Below, piece by piece: positions 1 through 6,742 of a stretch of 11,376 nt of DNA. The position numbers and the translations under genes are program-made. The notes under the pieces were generated by a model. It saw only the letters and a program-made list of their open reading frames with translations. It had not been told where the DNA came from and did no database searches. Origin of the DNA: Bacteroidota bacterium (lineage in GTDB: Bacteria; Bacteroidota; Bacteroidia; Chitinophagales; Chitinophagaceae); the NCBI GenBank assembly GCA_947460795.1, contig CANHJA010000058.1, positions 1 through 11,376 of the forward strand, given 5' to 3'. Within the stretch, counting starts at the first letter, position 1. Each line of letters starts with the position of its first letter.

Positions 1-398
1 CTTTAAAAATGTTTGCTCGTGCAGATTTATTGGCTTTTCAAAATAAAGACGATGAAGCCATTGCTGTATTAGATAGTATAACGAGCGAATTTCCTAAACA
101 TCCTTTAGGGGATAATATTTTAATGCAAAAAGCCAATATGGCATACAAAAAACAAGATTATAGTGAAGCTGCAAGGCTCCTTCAAAAAATTGCAACCGAT
201 TTTGGGGATGATGTTTTAGCAGACGATGCTATTTTTAATTTAGCTCAAATTAATGAAACTTTTTTCAGCAATAAAGATGAAGCCAAACGATTGTATGAAG
301 AAATTTTAACGAAATATCCTGGCAGTTCATTCGTCAATCAAGCTCGTAAAAATTATAGAAGATTGCGAGGTGACAAAGCAGATGTAGAAGTTCAATAA
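1..398 (+). CDS. TPR-repeat protein, C-terminal part only
   Basis: The reading frame is open from the window edge, so this is the 3' end of a longer gene; the first ATG at 9 lies inside the frame and is not a believable start. The visible ~130 residues form helical pairs with TPR-like spacing: alanine/tyrosine-rich segments such as ANMAYKKQDYSEAARLLQKI and EAKRLYEEILTKYPGSSF, each unit ending with an F/YP turn. The protein ends with an Arg/Lys-rich segment (NYRRLRGD) and a short acidic tail. TPR arrays are scaffolds for protein-protein contacts, and in Bacteroidota such long TPR proteins are often periplasmic or envelope-associated. No signal peptide can be judged because the N terminus is missing. 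The gene is followed by 54 nt of spacer and the M56 gene in the same frame. The TPR call is fairly safe; the role is unknown. Confidence 0.85.
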   Translation, partial: LKMFARADLLAFQNKDDEAIAVLDSITSEFPKHPLGDNILMQKANMAYKKQDYSEAARLLQKIATDFGDDVLADDAIFNLAQINETFFSNKDEAKRLYEEILTKYPGSSFVNQARKNYRRLRGDKADVEVQ

Positions 399-452
399 AT
401 TAAAACTATTTTCTCAAAAAAATCCATAAATCATTATTCAAAACTCATTGCA

Positions 453-1307
453 TTGATACTCTATTTTTTAAAAACTGTTTTTCTTCTTGGCATTTTTTAT
501 ATGCTGTATATTTTCTTATTAAAGAAGAATAAAACCTTCAAATGGAATCGAATGTATTTATTAATAAGCTCATTGATTTCTTTAATACTCCCATTTTTTA
601 GTCAAATTCATTTGTTGAAAAAATCAATATTCACTCCACTGATTCCAACGACTGTTTTAGAAACGATTCATGTTTATGCTTCCAATATACAAACCAAAGA
701 ACTGGGTTTTGCAAAAATTGTATTTGGTATCTATGCAGTAGGTTTTATTTGGGGCTTGTTGCGCATGTGTCTTGGTTTTATCGTCATGAAACGAATTAAA
801 GAAAGTGCAAGAACAGAACAAGTCGAAAATCAATTAATTCATTTCAATGAAAATATAGAATCTCCATTTTCATTTAACGGCAATATTTATATTCCTGATT
901 CATTTCAGAATACCAACAATTTAAAAATAATTGTAAAGCATGAGCAAGCCCATGTTTTATTAAAACACAGCAGAGATAAACTGTATTATTCTATACTTCA
1001 AGCAATCTGCTGGTTTAATCCTTTTATTTATTTCTATCATAAAGAAGCCGAATTAGTACATGAGTTTGAAGCGGATGAGTTTTCTATCCAAGAATATTCA
1101 GCCGATGACTATGCAGAAAATTTATTGAACGTCATACAATATAATCAAACACCTACTTTATTGGCTCAGCATTTTTTTAAGCATCCTGCAAAAACACGAA
1201 TAATGATGCTACATACAAAACCAAAAGTTGCAAGATTGCAAAAAGCAGCTGTTATTATTGTAGGGATTTTTATTTGTATAGCTTTATTGATTATTCAAAG
1301 TGATTGA
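453..1307 (+). CDS. BlaR1/MecR1-like M56 family metallopeptidase lacking a sensor domain
   Basis: This is a 284-residue membrane zinc protease of family M56. Predicted membrane helices lie at about 4-22, 35-50, 88-112 and 263-281. The zinc motif HEQAH is at 163-167, and a downstream EFEAD at 204-208 supplies the expected third ligand (E204). An NPF motif (189-191) follows the protease helix, as is usual in the family. The start is TTG at 453: there is no ATG in frame between the previous stop (396-398) and 501, and starting at ATG 501 would cut away most of the first helix. Known BlaR1/MecR1 proteins signal cell-wall stress by cleaving the repressor BlaI/MecI, normally encoded next door. Here no BlaI-like gene is adjacent, and the protein stops three residues after its last helix, so no extracellular sensor or TonB-like domain is present. 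The family call is strong; the substrate is unknown. Confidence 0.87.
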   Translation: MILYFLKTVFLLGIFYMLYIFLLKKNKTFKWNRMYLLISSLISLILPFFSQIHLLKKSIFTPLIPTTVLETIHVYASNIQTKELGFAKIVFGIYAVGFIWGLLRMCLGFIVMKRIKESARTEQVENQLIHFNENIESPFSFNGNIYIPDSFQNTNNLKIIVKHEQAHVLLKHSRDKLYYSILQAICWFNPFIYFYHKEAELVHEFEADEFSIQEYSADDYAENLLNVIQYNQTPTLLAQHFFKHPAKTRIMMLHTKPKVARLQKAAVIIVGIFICIALLIIQSD

Positions 1308-1333
1308 GTAAAGTAAATAAGTGATGGGTACGC

Positions 1334-1355
1334 TAAATAAACGTTGATTTATTTA
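1334..1355. repeat. AT-only inverted repeat downstream of the M56 gene
   Basis: An 8-bp perfect inverted repeat, TAAATAAA (1334-1341) and TTTATTTA (1348-1355), flanks a 6-nt loop. It lies 26 nt after the M56 stop. The stem has no G-C pair and no clean U-tract follows it, so it is at best a weak terminator or 3'-end structure. Confidence 0.35.
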
Positions 1356-1450
1356 TGAAGTTTGTAACCAACCCCAATGTAAATTTCTCCAATTAAAATT
1401 AGATACTGAATTGAAAACCGTAATGAAAAATAGATAGGATTTTTTTTACT

Positions 1451-1458
1451 TACATTTG
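1451..1458 (+). promoter_or_regulatory. Bacteroidota -7 promoter element for hutH operon
   Basis: TACATTTG matches the Bacteroidota -7 consensus TAnnTTTG exactly. Its last base is 16 nt before the ATG at 1475, so the predicted 5' leader is only about 10-13 nt. No TTG-type -33 box stands out at the expected distance. Confidence 0.6.
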
Positions 1459-1474
1459 CACAAAATTTATATTG

Positions 1475-2947
1475 ATGTCAGTACATGCTTTAGGAATCAA
1501 AAAACTTTCTTTGTCAGATATAGAAACTATTTTAAAAAGTCCAATTGAATTGGATGCAACATCTGTTGCCAACATTGAAAAATGTCGTGCTTATTTAGAT
1601 AGTAAAATGAAAGAAGAAGGGAAAACTTTTTATGGCATTAATACTGGTTTTGGAAGTTTGTGTAATGTGAAAATATCGAATGATGATATTGAGCAATTGC
1701 AAGAAAATTTAGTACTGAGTCATGCCTGTGGTATGGGAAATGAAGTACCTCAAGACATCGTGAAATTAATGCTTTTATTAAAAGTAAAAAACTTTGTGTA
1801 TGGGAATAGTGGTGTGAGTTTACAAGTTACAGAGCGATTAATTTCTTTTTATAATCAAAATATTTTACCGGTTGTTTATCAATTAGGATCATTAGGAGCA
1901 AGTGGTGATTTAGCCCCTTTAGCACATTTAAGTTTGCCGTTATTAAACAAAGGAGAAGTGTATATAGATGGTATAAAGCGCAATGCAAATGAACTAAGTT
2001 TTGAAGCATTAAAATTGCAAAGCAAAGAAGGTTTAGCTTTATTGAATGGAACGCAATTTATGAGTTCGTATGCTGTTTGGTGTTTATTGAAAATTAAAAA
2101 ATTAATTGAATGGGCTGATGTTATTGCAGCGATTTCTTTTGAAGGATTTGACGCTACTCTAGAGCCATTTACTCCCAATATACATTCAGTAAGAAACCAT
2201 GAAGGGCAAATCAATGTTGCAAAAAATATGCTCCGTATTTTGCAAGGAAGTGAAATTGCAACAGGTACAAAAACGCAAGTGCAAGATCCTTATAGTTTTC
2301 GTTGTATTCCTCAAGTACATGGTGCAACCAGAGATGCAGTGGCACATGTAGAAAAAATAGTTGAACAAGAAATTAATGCGGTAACAGATAATCCGTTGGT
2401 GTTTCCTGATGAAGATATGATATTAAGTGGCGGTAATTTTCATGGTCAACCGATGGCAATTAATTTAGACTATTTAGCGATTGCTGTTGCTGAGCTAGGA
2501 AATATTTCAGAGCGTAGAACATACTTATTGATTTCAGGTCAGCGTAATTTACCACCATTTTTAGTGAAAAGTGCCGGTTTAGATAGTGGTTTAATGATTG
2601 CTCAATATACTGCAGCATCTATTGTAAGTAAAAACAAGCAACTTTGCACGCCTGCATCTGTAGACAGTATTGTGAGTAGCAACGGACAAGAAGATCATGT
2701 GAGTATGGGTTCAAATGCGGCTACAAAATTGTATGAAGTTGTAAAAAATGTGGAAATGGTTTTGGCAATTGAATTATTAAATGCAACACAAGCATTTGAA
2801 TTCCGTCGGCCTAAAAAATCTTCTGCAATGATTGAAAAATTAGTAGCAACATATCGTAAAACTGTTCCATTTATTGAAAAAGATAGAATTATTCATGAAG
2901 ACATGATGAAGAGTATTGCATTTATGAATGAATATCAATTAGATTAA
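1475..2947 (+). CDS. hutH: Histidine ammonia-lyase
   Basis: The enzyme removes ammonia from L-histidine to give urocanate, the first step of histidine breakdown, in the cytoplasm. The 490-residue length is near the family norm. The Ala-Ser-Gly triad that cyclises to the MIO cofactor is at 142-144 within GSLGASGDLAPLAH. Other catalytic positions are visible: Y53 (TFYGINTGFG), S82-H83 in LVLSHACG, N191 (LLNGTQ), Y273/R276, F322 (GGNFHG) and E406 in QEDHVSMG. The Ser-His pair and the EDHVSM motif favour histidine over the tyrosine or phenylalanine lyases of the same superfamily. A TTG at 1472 directly precedes the ATG at 1475; the ATG is preferred. No hutU, hutI or hutG gene is nearby. Instead the stop is 3 nt before a FeoA-like gene, indicating co-transcription. 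A role in aryl-polyene/flexirubin precursor supply, known for related lyases, is less likely here. Confidence 0.92.
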   Translation: MSVHALGIKKLSLSDIETILKSPIELDATSVANIEKCRAYLDSKMKEEGKTFYGINTGFGSLCNVKISNDDIEQLQENLVLSHACGMGNEVPQDIVKLMLLLKVKNFVYGNSGVSLQVTERLISFYNQNILPVVYQLGSLGASGDLAPLAHLSLPLLNKGEVYIDGIKRNANELSFEALKLQSKEGLALLNGTQFMSSYAVWCLLKIKKLIEWADVIAAISFEGFDATLEPFTPNIHSVRNHEGQINVAKNMLRILQGSEIATGTKTQVQDPYSFRCIPQVHGATRDAVAHVEKIVEQEINAVTDNPLVFPDEDMILSGGNFHGQPMAINLDYLAIAVAELGNISERRTYLLISGQRNLPPFLVKSAGLDSGLMIAQYTAASIVSKNKQLCTPASVDSIVSSNGQEDHVSMGSNAATKLYEVVKNVEMVLAIELLNATQAFEFRRPKKSSAMIEKLVATYRKTVPFIEKDRIIHEDMMKSIAFMNEYQLD

Positions 2948-2950
2948 AAA

Positions 2951-3181
2951 ATGAGTATTATAAAACTAACCGAACTTCCTTATAAGCAAAAAGCTATTAT
3001 AAAAAGTTTTGGTGAAACAGAATTGTATGTGAAGTTGTTAGAAATGGGGATAATTCCTGATGAAGAAATTTCGGTAGAATTAACAGCCCCTTTAGGAGAT
3101 CCAATAGCAGTGAATGTTGCAGGCTACCAATTAAGTTTACGCAAGGATGAAGCGAGTTCAATAATGGTAGAGTTAATTTGA
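2951..3181 (+). CDS. feoA: Stand-alone FeoA-domain protein
   Basis: This 76-residue protein is a single FeoA domain, an SH3-like small beta barrel. The family hallmark is the run of short strands with the VKLLEMGIIPDEEISVE segment (residues 27-43, equivalent to the classic 'L..MG..PG..I.V' motif), followed by APLGDPIAVNVAGYQLSLR, which matches the usual 'PlGdPi...v.g..l.LRk' ending. FeoA is a cytoplasmic accessory to the ferrous iron transporter FeoB. Here FeoB does not follow: the next gene, 17 nt downstream, encodes an alpha/beta hydrolase. The ATG at 2951 lies 3 nt after the hutH stop, so translation is probably coupled. It could serve a distant FeoB or have another small adaptor role. The domain call is strong; the partner is inferred only. 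Confidence 0.88.
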   Translation: MSIIKLTELPYKQKAIIKSFGETELYVKLLEMGIIPDEEISVELTAPLGDPIAVNVAGYQLSLRKDEASSIMVELI

Positions 3182-3198
3182 TAATTTGAAATTCCAAT

Positions 3199-3876
3199 AT
3201 GTTAGATACAGATCAACTGCCAACCGTTAATTATCAACTATATTTTATTAGTGGTCTTGGTGCAGATAGACAGGCATTTGACCGAATAAAACTGCCTGAA
3301 CATTTTTGTATCAATTATATAGATTGGTTAGAGCCAGAAAAAAACGAAACAATCGAACATTATGCAAAACGAATGGCCGAATCAATTGATACTTCTAAAC
3401 CATTTGCTTTAATAGGCCTTTCATTTGGTGGAATTATGTGTATTGAAATTTCAAAATTATATCCTGCAGAAAAAGTTATTCTAATTTCAAGTATAGCAAC
3501 ACATACTCAACTCCCATGGTATTTACGATTTGCAGGGAATTTACAATTGCATAAAGTAGGATTTATTTACCTTCTAAAAAATACAGATTTTATGATGAAT
3601 TTTATTTTTGGAGTACATACACCCAAAATGAAATCCTACTTAAAAGAAATGATTGATAAAACATCGTCTAATTATTTATCGTGGTCTTTAGATACTATTT
3701 TAAAATGGAGAAACGCTATAAAGCCAACGAATGCAGTTCAAATAAATGGTGAAACAGACAAATTGTTTCAATTAAAATATTGTTTGCCAGATTATAAAAT
3801 AAACCGAGGAAGTCATTTTATGATATTGACACATGCCAATGATATTAGTCGTATTATTGAAAAAGAGTTGAGCTAA
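3199..3876 (+). CDS. Alpha/beta-hydrolase fold protein
   Basis: This 225-residue cytoplasmic protein has the alpha/beta-hydrolase plan. The first strand and oxyanion loop are at YFISGLGADRQAF (residues 15-27), the nucleophile elbow GLSFGG at 73-78 with Ser75, a likely catalytic acid Asp187 in INGETDKLF, and His206 in GSHFMIL near the C terminus. A variable cap region at about 100-160 is helical and aromatic-rich. There is no signal peptide. The gene follows feoA by 17 nt and probably ends the hutH-feoA transcript. The substrate cannot be deduced; esterase, thioesterase or lactonase activity are all possible. The stop lies 3 nt from the stop of the facing YkgJ gene, so no terminator fits between them. 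Confidence 0.85.
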   Translation: MLDTDQLPTVNYQLYFISGLGADRQAFDRIKLPEHFCINYIDWLEPEKNETIEHYAKRMAESIDTSKPFALIGLSFGGIMCIEISKLYPAEKVILISSIATHTQLPWYLRFAGNLQLHKVGFIYLLKNTDFMMNFIFGVHTPKMKSYLKEMIDKTSSNYLSWSLDTILKWRNAIKPTNAVQINGETDKLFQLKYCLPDYKINRGSHFMILTHANDISRIIEKELS

Positions 3877-3879
3877 AAT

Positions 3880-4395
3880 TTACCAATCAAAACCAGCATC
3901 AATCGTATTTTTCAAATGATTTACCATTTTTAAAGTGGCAGGACAATATTGAATATTTTGCTCATGAATATGATTAAAATCGTTGAAAGGCTTGCGTTTA
4001 AAATGTGGGAAGGTTGCACAATCATCTGGGCGCACTTCGTAAATAGAACAAAAATTTGTTTTCTTATCTAAAAACTGACACGGTTGTTTTTGGTTTACAA
4101 TATCGCCATTATCGGCATCTGTCATCAACCATTTATCGTATAATTCATTTTCAGTCATTCCTAAAAATGCCGATATCCTTTTTACATCTTTTTTATTGAA
4201 AGTAGGTGTCATTGCTTTACAACAATTTGCACATTCCAAACAATTTACTTCTTCCCAAGCTTTTGCACTCGCATCTTCTACTAAATTATGAATGCCAATT
4301 ATTTTTTGGGTATCAAATTTTTTTAAAAAAAGGGTCAACGAATTTTTTTGCTTTGGATAGTTTTTCTTTAAATGTTGCAAAGGAGTTTGTGCCAA
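3880..4395 (-). CDS. YkgJ-family cysteine-cluster protein
   Basis: This 171-residue soluble protein carries the CxxCxxCC signature at residues 52-59 (C52, C55, C58, C59), followed by C106 (QPCQFLD), C116 (NFCSIYE), C126 in RPDDCATFP and C151 (YCPA). This is the full pattern of the YkgJ/UPF0153 family (PF03692), thought to bind a metal or Fe-S cluster; its biochemical role is not established. The start is a TTG at 4395. No ATG exists upstream in frame before a stop at 4408-4410, and the first internal Met is residue 62, beyond the signature cluster. A perfect -7 box lies 21 nt upstream, which agrees with this start. The gene is divergent from the membrane-protein gene at 4473 and convergent with the hydrolase. 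Confidence 0.88.
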   Translation of the reverse strand: MAQTPLQHLKKNYPKQKNSLTLFLKKFDTQKIIGIHNLVEDASAKAWEEVNCLECANCCKAMTPTFNKKDVKRISAFLGMTENELYDKWLMTDADNGDIVNQKQPCQFLDKKTNFCSIYEVRPDDCATFPHFKRKPFNDFNHIHEQNIQYCPATLKMVNHLKNTIDAGFDW

Positions 4396-4416
4396 TGTAT
4401 AAAATTTTTAGAATTA

Positions 4417-4424
4417 CAAATATA
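4417..4424 (-). promoter_or_regulatory. -7 promoter element for the YkgJ-family gene
   Basis: On the minus strand this reads TATATTTG, a perfect TAnnTTTG. It ends 21 nt before the TTG start at 4395, predicting a leader of about 16-18 nt. No clear -33 box was found. Confidence 0.6.
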
Positions 4425-4447
4425 GCATATAATATAGAAAATAGTTT

Positions 4448-4455
4448 TAGCTTTG
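4448..4455 (+). promoter_or_regulatory. -7 promoter element for the membrane protein/HTH operon
   Basis: TAGCTTTG matches TAnnTTTG and ends 17 nt before the ATG at 4473. With the oppositely oriented box at 4417-4424, it makes a compact back-to-back promoter pair in the 77-nt divergent gap. No obvious -33 element is seen. Confidence 0.5.
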
Positions 4456-4472
4456 TATTTCAAAGTATTGGT

Positions 4473-5099
4473 ATGGATACACTACAAGAAAATCCTTTAG
4501 AGCAATTGCAACAGATAAAATCGATGATGGAAAAAAGCAGTCGATTTGTAAGTTTGAGCGGTTGGGGTGGAATTAGTGCTGGTTTATGTGCGTTGGTTGG
4601 CGCTTATTTAGCGTATGGTAAAATGAGTAAAATAAGTTCAGGAAGTATTTATGATAATTCATTTCCTAATCGTGAAGCATTATTGCTAGAATTAATAGCT
4701 ATTGGCATTGGCGTTTTTATTGCAGCATTTTTGTTGTCATTGTTATTTACCTATATACAAAGTAAAAAACAAGCAAGGCCAATTTGGGATTCTACATCCC
4801 GTCGATTACTTTTTAATACATTGTTGCCTATTTTAGTTGGAGGCATATTTATTCTTAAATTAATTGAATTTAATTGTGTAGAATTTATTGCATCTGGGTG
4901 TTTATTATTTTATGGATTAGGATTAGTGAATGGAAGTAAATACACATTAGGTGAAATACGGTATTTGGGTTACAGTCAAATTATTTTAGGCATTGTATCT
5001 TTATTTTTCTTACACCAAGGATTGTTATTTTGGACACTCGGCTTTGGAATAATGCACATCGTTTACGGCATTGCTATGTGGAAAAAGTATGGTTATTAA
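4473..5099 (+). CDS. Six-helix integral membrane protein of unknown function
   Basis: The protein has 208 residues counted from ATG 4473. A longer open frame runs back to 4206, but that part is antisense to the YkgJ gene and crosses its promoter, so the later start is preferred; the -7 box at 4448-4455 supports it. After a charged N-terminal segment (residues 1-22) there are about six hydrophobic helices near 28-48, 71-96, 112-132, 136-152, 165-181 and 184-203, and the protein ends with KKYGY. No catalytic motif is visible. It lies 49 nt before a winged-helix regulator gene on the same strand. Membrane protein plus small HTH_34-type regulator is a recurrent pair in Bacteroidota, so the regulator may control this gene or the pair may share a signal. 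The specific function is unknown. Confidence 0.8.
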   Translation: MDTLQENPLEQLQQIKSMMEKSSRFVSLSGWGGISAGLCALVGAYLAYGKMSKISSGSIYDNSFPNREALLLELIAIGIGVFIAAFLLSLLFTYIQSKKQARPIWDSTSRRLLFNTLLPILVGGIFILKLIEFNCVEFIASGCLLFYGLGLVNGSKYTLGEIRYLGYSQIILGIVSLFFLHQGLLFWTLGFGIMHIVYGIAMWKKYGY

Positions 5100-5148
5100 A
5101 ACATTAAATAAAAATAAGTCCGACATCTAATTTCTGATTTCACACAAA

Positions 5149-5442
5149 ATGAATCCAATAGAAAAATTAAATAAAATTTTTGATCATCGTATCCGACTGG
5201 GCATTATGAGTGCTTTGATGGTAAATGAAGATGTAAATTTTAATTTTTTGAAACAATTATTAGATGTTACAGATGGCAATTTAGCTTCGCATATGAAGCC
5301 TTTAGAAGAAAATAAATATGTAAAAGTTTCTAAAAGTTTTATAGGCAAAAAAACCAATACAACCTATGCGATTACTAAGTTAGGTGAAAAAGCATTTAGA
5401 GAGCACTTAACTGCTTTAGAAGAAATGATCAAAGGACTTTAG
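5149..5442 (+). CDS. Winged-helix transcriptional regulator (HTH_34 type)
   Basis: This 97-residue protein is one winged-helix DNA-binding domain. The order is: N-terminal helix (NKIFDHRIRLGIMSALM, residues 8-24), helix 2 (FNFLKQLLD), a recognition-helix region (TDGNLASHMKPLEENKYV, about 41-58), then the beta wing (VSKSFIGKKTNTTYAIT) and a C-terminal helix that may dimerise. The GNLASHM segment and the TTYAIT wing are typical of the MarR/ArsR-related PF13601 group. It has no ligand domain or cysteine sensor. It follows the six-helix membrane protein by 49 nt and is probably co-transcribed with it, so autoregulation at the divergent promoter region (4396-4472) is a reasonable inference. Its TAG stop (5440-5442) overlaps the TAA stop of the facing gene. 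Confidence 0.88.
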   Translation: MNPIEKLNKIFDHRIRLGIMSALMVNEDVNFNFLKQLLDVTDGNLASHMKPLEENKYVKVSKSFIGKKTNTTYAITKLGEKAFREHLTALEEMIKGL

Positions 5443-6410
5443 GAAATAAAATTCTTTCCTATTCTATCAATAGTAAGTTCTATTTTTTCAAAACTAAAAT
5501 TTGGAAATTGTTTTAAAAATTTCGAGTTATCATAATTTGAAATTTGTTGTGCACTGTGAGCAGTTTCTTTTGTAATGGTTGCCACTTTGCCAGTCAGTAT
5601 ACTTTTTACGAATGCTAAGCGCCAAACCAATGCTGTCATCCATTTTGCAGCAAAACGATAAGGAGGTTTTTTATTCATAGACAGAGCCATCATGGTAAAA
5701 ATTTCTTTGAATGAAAAATTACCAGCACTTAAAATATATCGTTCGTTATTAACTTCACTATGCATTAATAAAATCATTGCTTTCACAACATCTTTTACAT
5801 CAACCCAAGCCGTTTTTCCATTGGTGAAATATGGAAATTCATCATGTACAATTTTAAATAAATTGCTGCTGCTTCTATCCCAATTTCCTTCTCCTAAAAT
5901 GATAGCCGGATTAAGAATAGCGGCATTTAATCCTTCTCCAATTCCTCTAAAAACTTCCATTTCGCTGTAAAATTTACTTTCTGAATAAGTGGATGTATAT
6001 CCATTTTTTATCCATTCTGTTTTTTCTGTTATCAAACTGTCATCCTCTTCTTTTCCGATGGCGGCAATAGAACTTACATGAATTAATTTTTTGATATTTT
6101 TTTCAATTGAAAAATTAACCACATTAGCGGTTCCTTCAATATTTACTTCTTTCATTTTTTCATGTAAGCGTTGGTCATAGCTAACCATAGCAGCACAGTG
6201 ATATACTTGTGTAATAGATGTAAATGCTTTTTCTAATGAAATAATATCCAACACATCACATTGAAACCATTCAATATTTTTTTCGATTGTATTGTCAAGA
6301 AGTTTTGGTATAGATGAATAATACAGCGCTCGGATAGGAATATTCTCTTCACTTAATTGTTTAATTAAATGAAGACCCACTAATCCTGAAGCACCCGTAA
6401 CCAATATCAT
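5439..6410 (-). CDS. NAD(P)-dependent epimerase/dehydratase-like (extended SDR) protein
   Basis: This 323-residue protein is an extended short-chain dehydrogenase. The Rossmann motif GASGLVG is at residues 6-12, directly after the MILVT strand. Other marks are CDVLD (51-55, adenine ring site), HCAAMVS (71-77), HVSSIAAIG (111-119) and the catalytic YSESK (Y142, K146). LNPAIILG (167-173) is the family's usual substrate-side loop. The start chosen is ATG 6410. The frame stays open to 6455, but that would place the start inside a terminator hairpin and add a non-conserved stretch before the Rossmann strand. The C-terminal third has a hydrophobic helix (KWMTALVWRLAFVKSI, 256-271), suggesting membrane association or a lipid-like substrate, as in dihydroflavonol reductase/3-beta-HSD-like members. 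The substrate is unknown. Confidence 0.88.
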   Translation of the reverse strand: MILVTGASGLVGLHLIKQLSEENIPIRALYYSSIPKLLDNTIEKNIEWFQCDVLDIISLEKAFTSITQVYHCAAMVSYDQRLHEKMKEVNIEGTANVVNFSIEKNIKKLIHVSSIAAIGKEEDDSLITEKTEWIKNGYTSTYSESKFYSEMEVFRGIGEGLNAAILNPAIILGEGNWDRSSSNLFKIVHDEFPYFTNGKTAWVDVKDVVKAMILLMHSEVNNERYILSAGNFSFKEIFTMMALSMNKKPPYRFAAKWMTALVWRLAFVKSILTGKVATITKETAHSAQQISNYDNSKFLKQFPNFSFEKIELTIDRIGKNFIS

Positions 6411-6440
6411 TTTGTAAAAATAGAGTGCTTTTGTGTAAAT

Positions 6441-6470
6441 AAAAAAAAACACCAACTCTTGTTGGTGTTT
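6441..6470 (-). terminator. Intrinsic terminator of the 65-aa protein gene
   Basis: A perfect 10-bp stem, AAACACCAAC (6447-6456) and GTTGGTGTTT (6461-6470), encloses the loop TCTT. On the minus strand the stem runs into a nine-T tract (6449-6441). It begins 21 nt after the stop of the 65-aa gene and is the only textbook intrinsic terminator I can see in the window. Confidence 0.88.
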
Positions 6471-6491
6471 AATAATTTTTAGGGAAAAAAA

Positions 6492-6689
6492 TTAGCCCAT
6501 TTTTGCATGACCAGCTTTTACAGCTGCTTCTGCATTTGCTTTTGAAAGCATTGTTGTCATTTTGTTGCCTTTACCATCATTTCCTTGAGCCATATAACCA
6601 CCTCTAGAAGTTTGGGTAATAACTGCATCTTTCATTAAAACATTTTTCTCTTTAGTTTTCATGCAATATGCATGGATTTCATTTGCCAT
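6492..6689 (-). CDS. 65-aa conserved-looking protein, DUF5679-like with lost zinc cysteines
   Basis: This is a small, soluble, lysine-rich protein that starts at ATG 6689. The opening (HAYCMKTKEKNVLMKDAV, residues 6-23) resembles the start of DUF5679-type mini zinc ribbons, which read roughly 'YCVKCK.K..M.D'. Here only C9 remains: T12 occupies the second Cys position, and the later CPxCG knuckle is replaced by a Gly/Asn/Asp-rich NDGKGNKM (37-44). A C-terminal Ala-rich helix follows (SKANAEAAVKAG). It is flanked by its own spacer and a strong terminator, which suggests a separate and possibly abundant transcript. Upstream, TATATTTA on the minus strand (6723-6716) is a one-mismatch -7 box. The link to DUF5679 is from memory and is not certain; the function is unknown. 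Confidence 0.78.
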   Translation of the reverse strand: MANEIHAYCMKTKEKNVLMKDAVITQTSRGGYMAQGNDGKGNKMTTMLSKANAEAAVKAGHAKMG

Positions 6690-6701
6690 ATTATTAATAA
6701 T
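6690..6701. repeat. 12-bp AT palindrome at the start of the 65-aa gene
   Basis: ATTATTAATAAT is a perfect palindrome directly abutting the ATG at 6689. It would fall in the 5' leader. It could be an operator half-site pair, but AT-rich DNA makes such palindromes common by chance. Confidence 0.25.
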
Positions 6702-6742
6702 TTATATTGTTTGAGTAAATATAATACTAAAATTGATATTTT

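Noticed and set aside
1879..2214. 111-codon open frame antisense to hutH, plus two 60-codon frames at 1827-2009 and 2186-2368
   Set aside because: They are shadows of the well-supported histidine ammonia-lyase frame and show no domain or promoter of their own.
4206..4472. Upstream extension of the six-helix membrane protein frame to 4206
   Set aside because: The extension lies antisense to the YkgJ-family gene and runs across both promoter boxes; the sequence before the ATG at 4473 is low-complexity, and a -7 box sits just upstream of 4473.
6411..6455. N-terminal extension of the SDR protein by 15 residues
   Set aside because: It would start inside the terminator hairpin of the upstream gene and place a non-conserved aromatic stretch before the Rossmann strand; ATG 6410 gives a canonical start.
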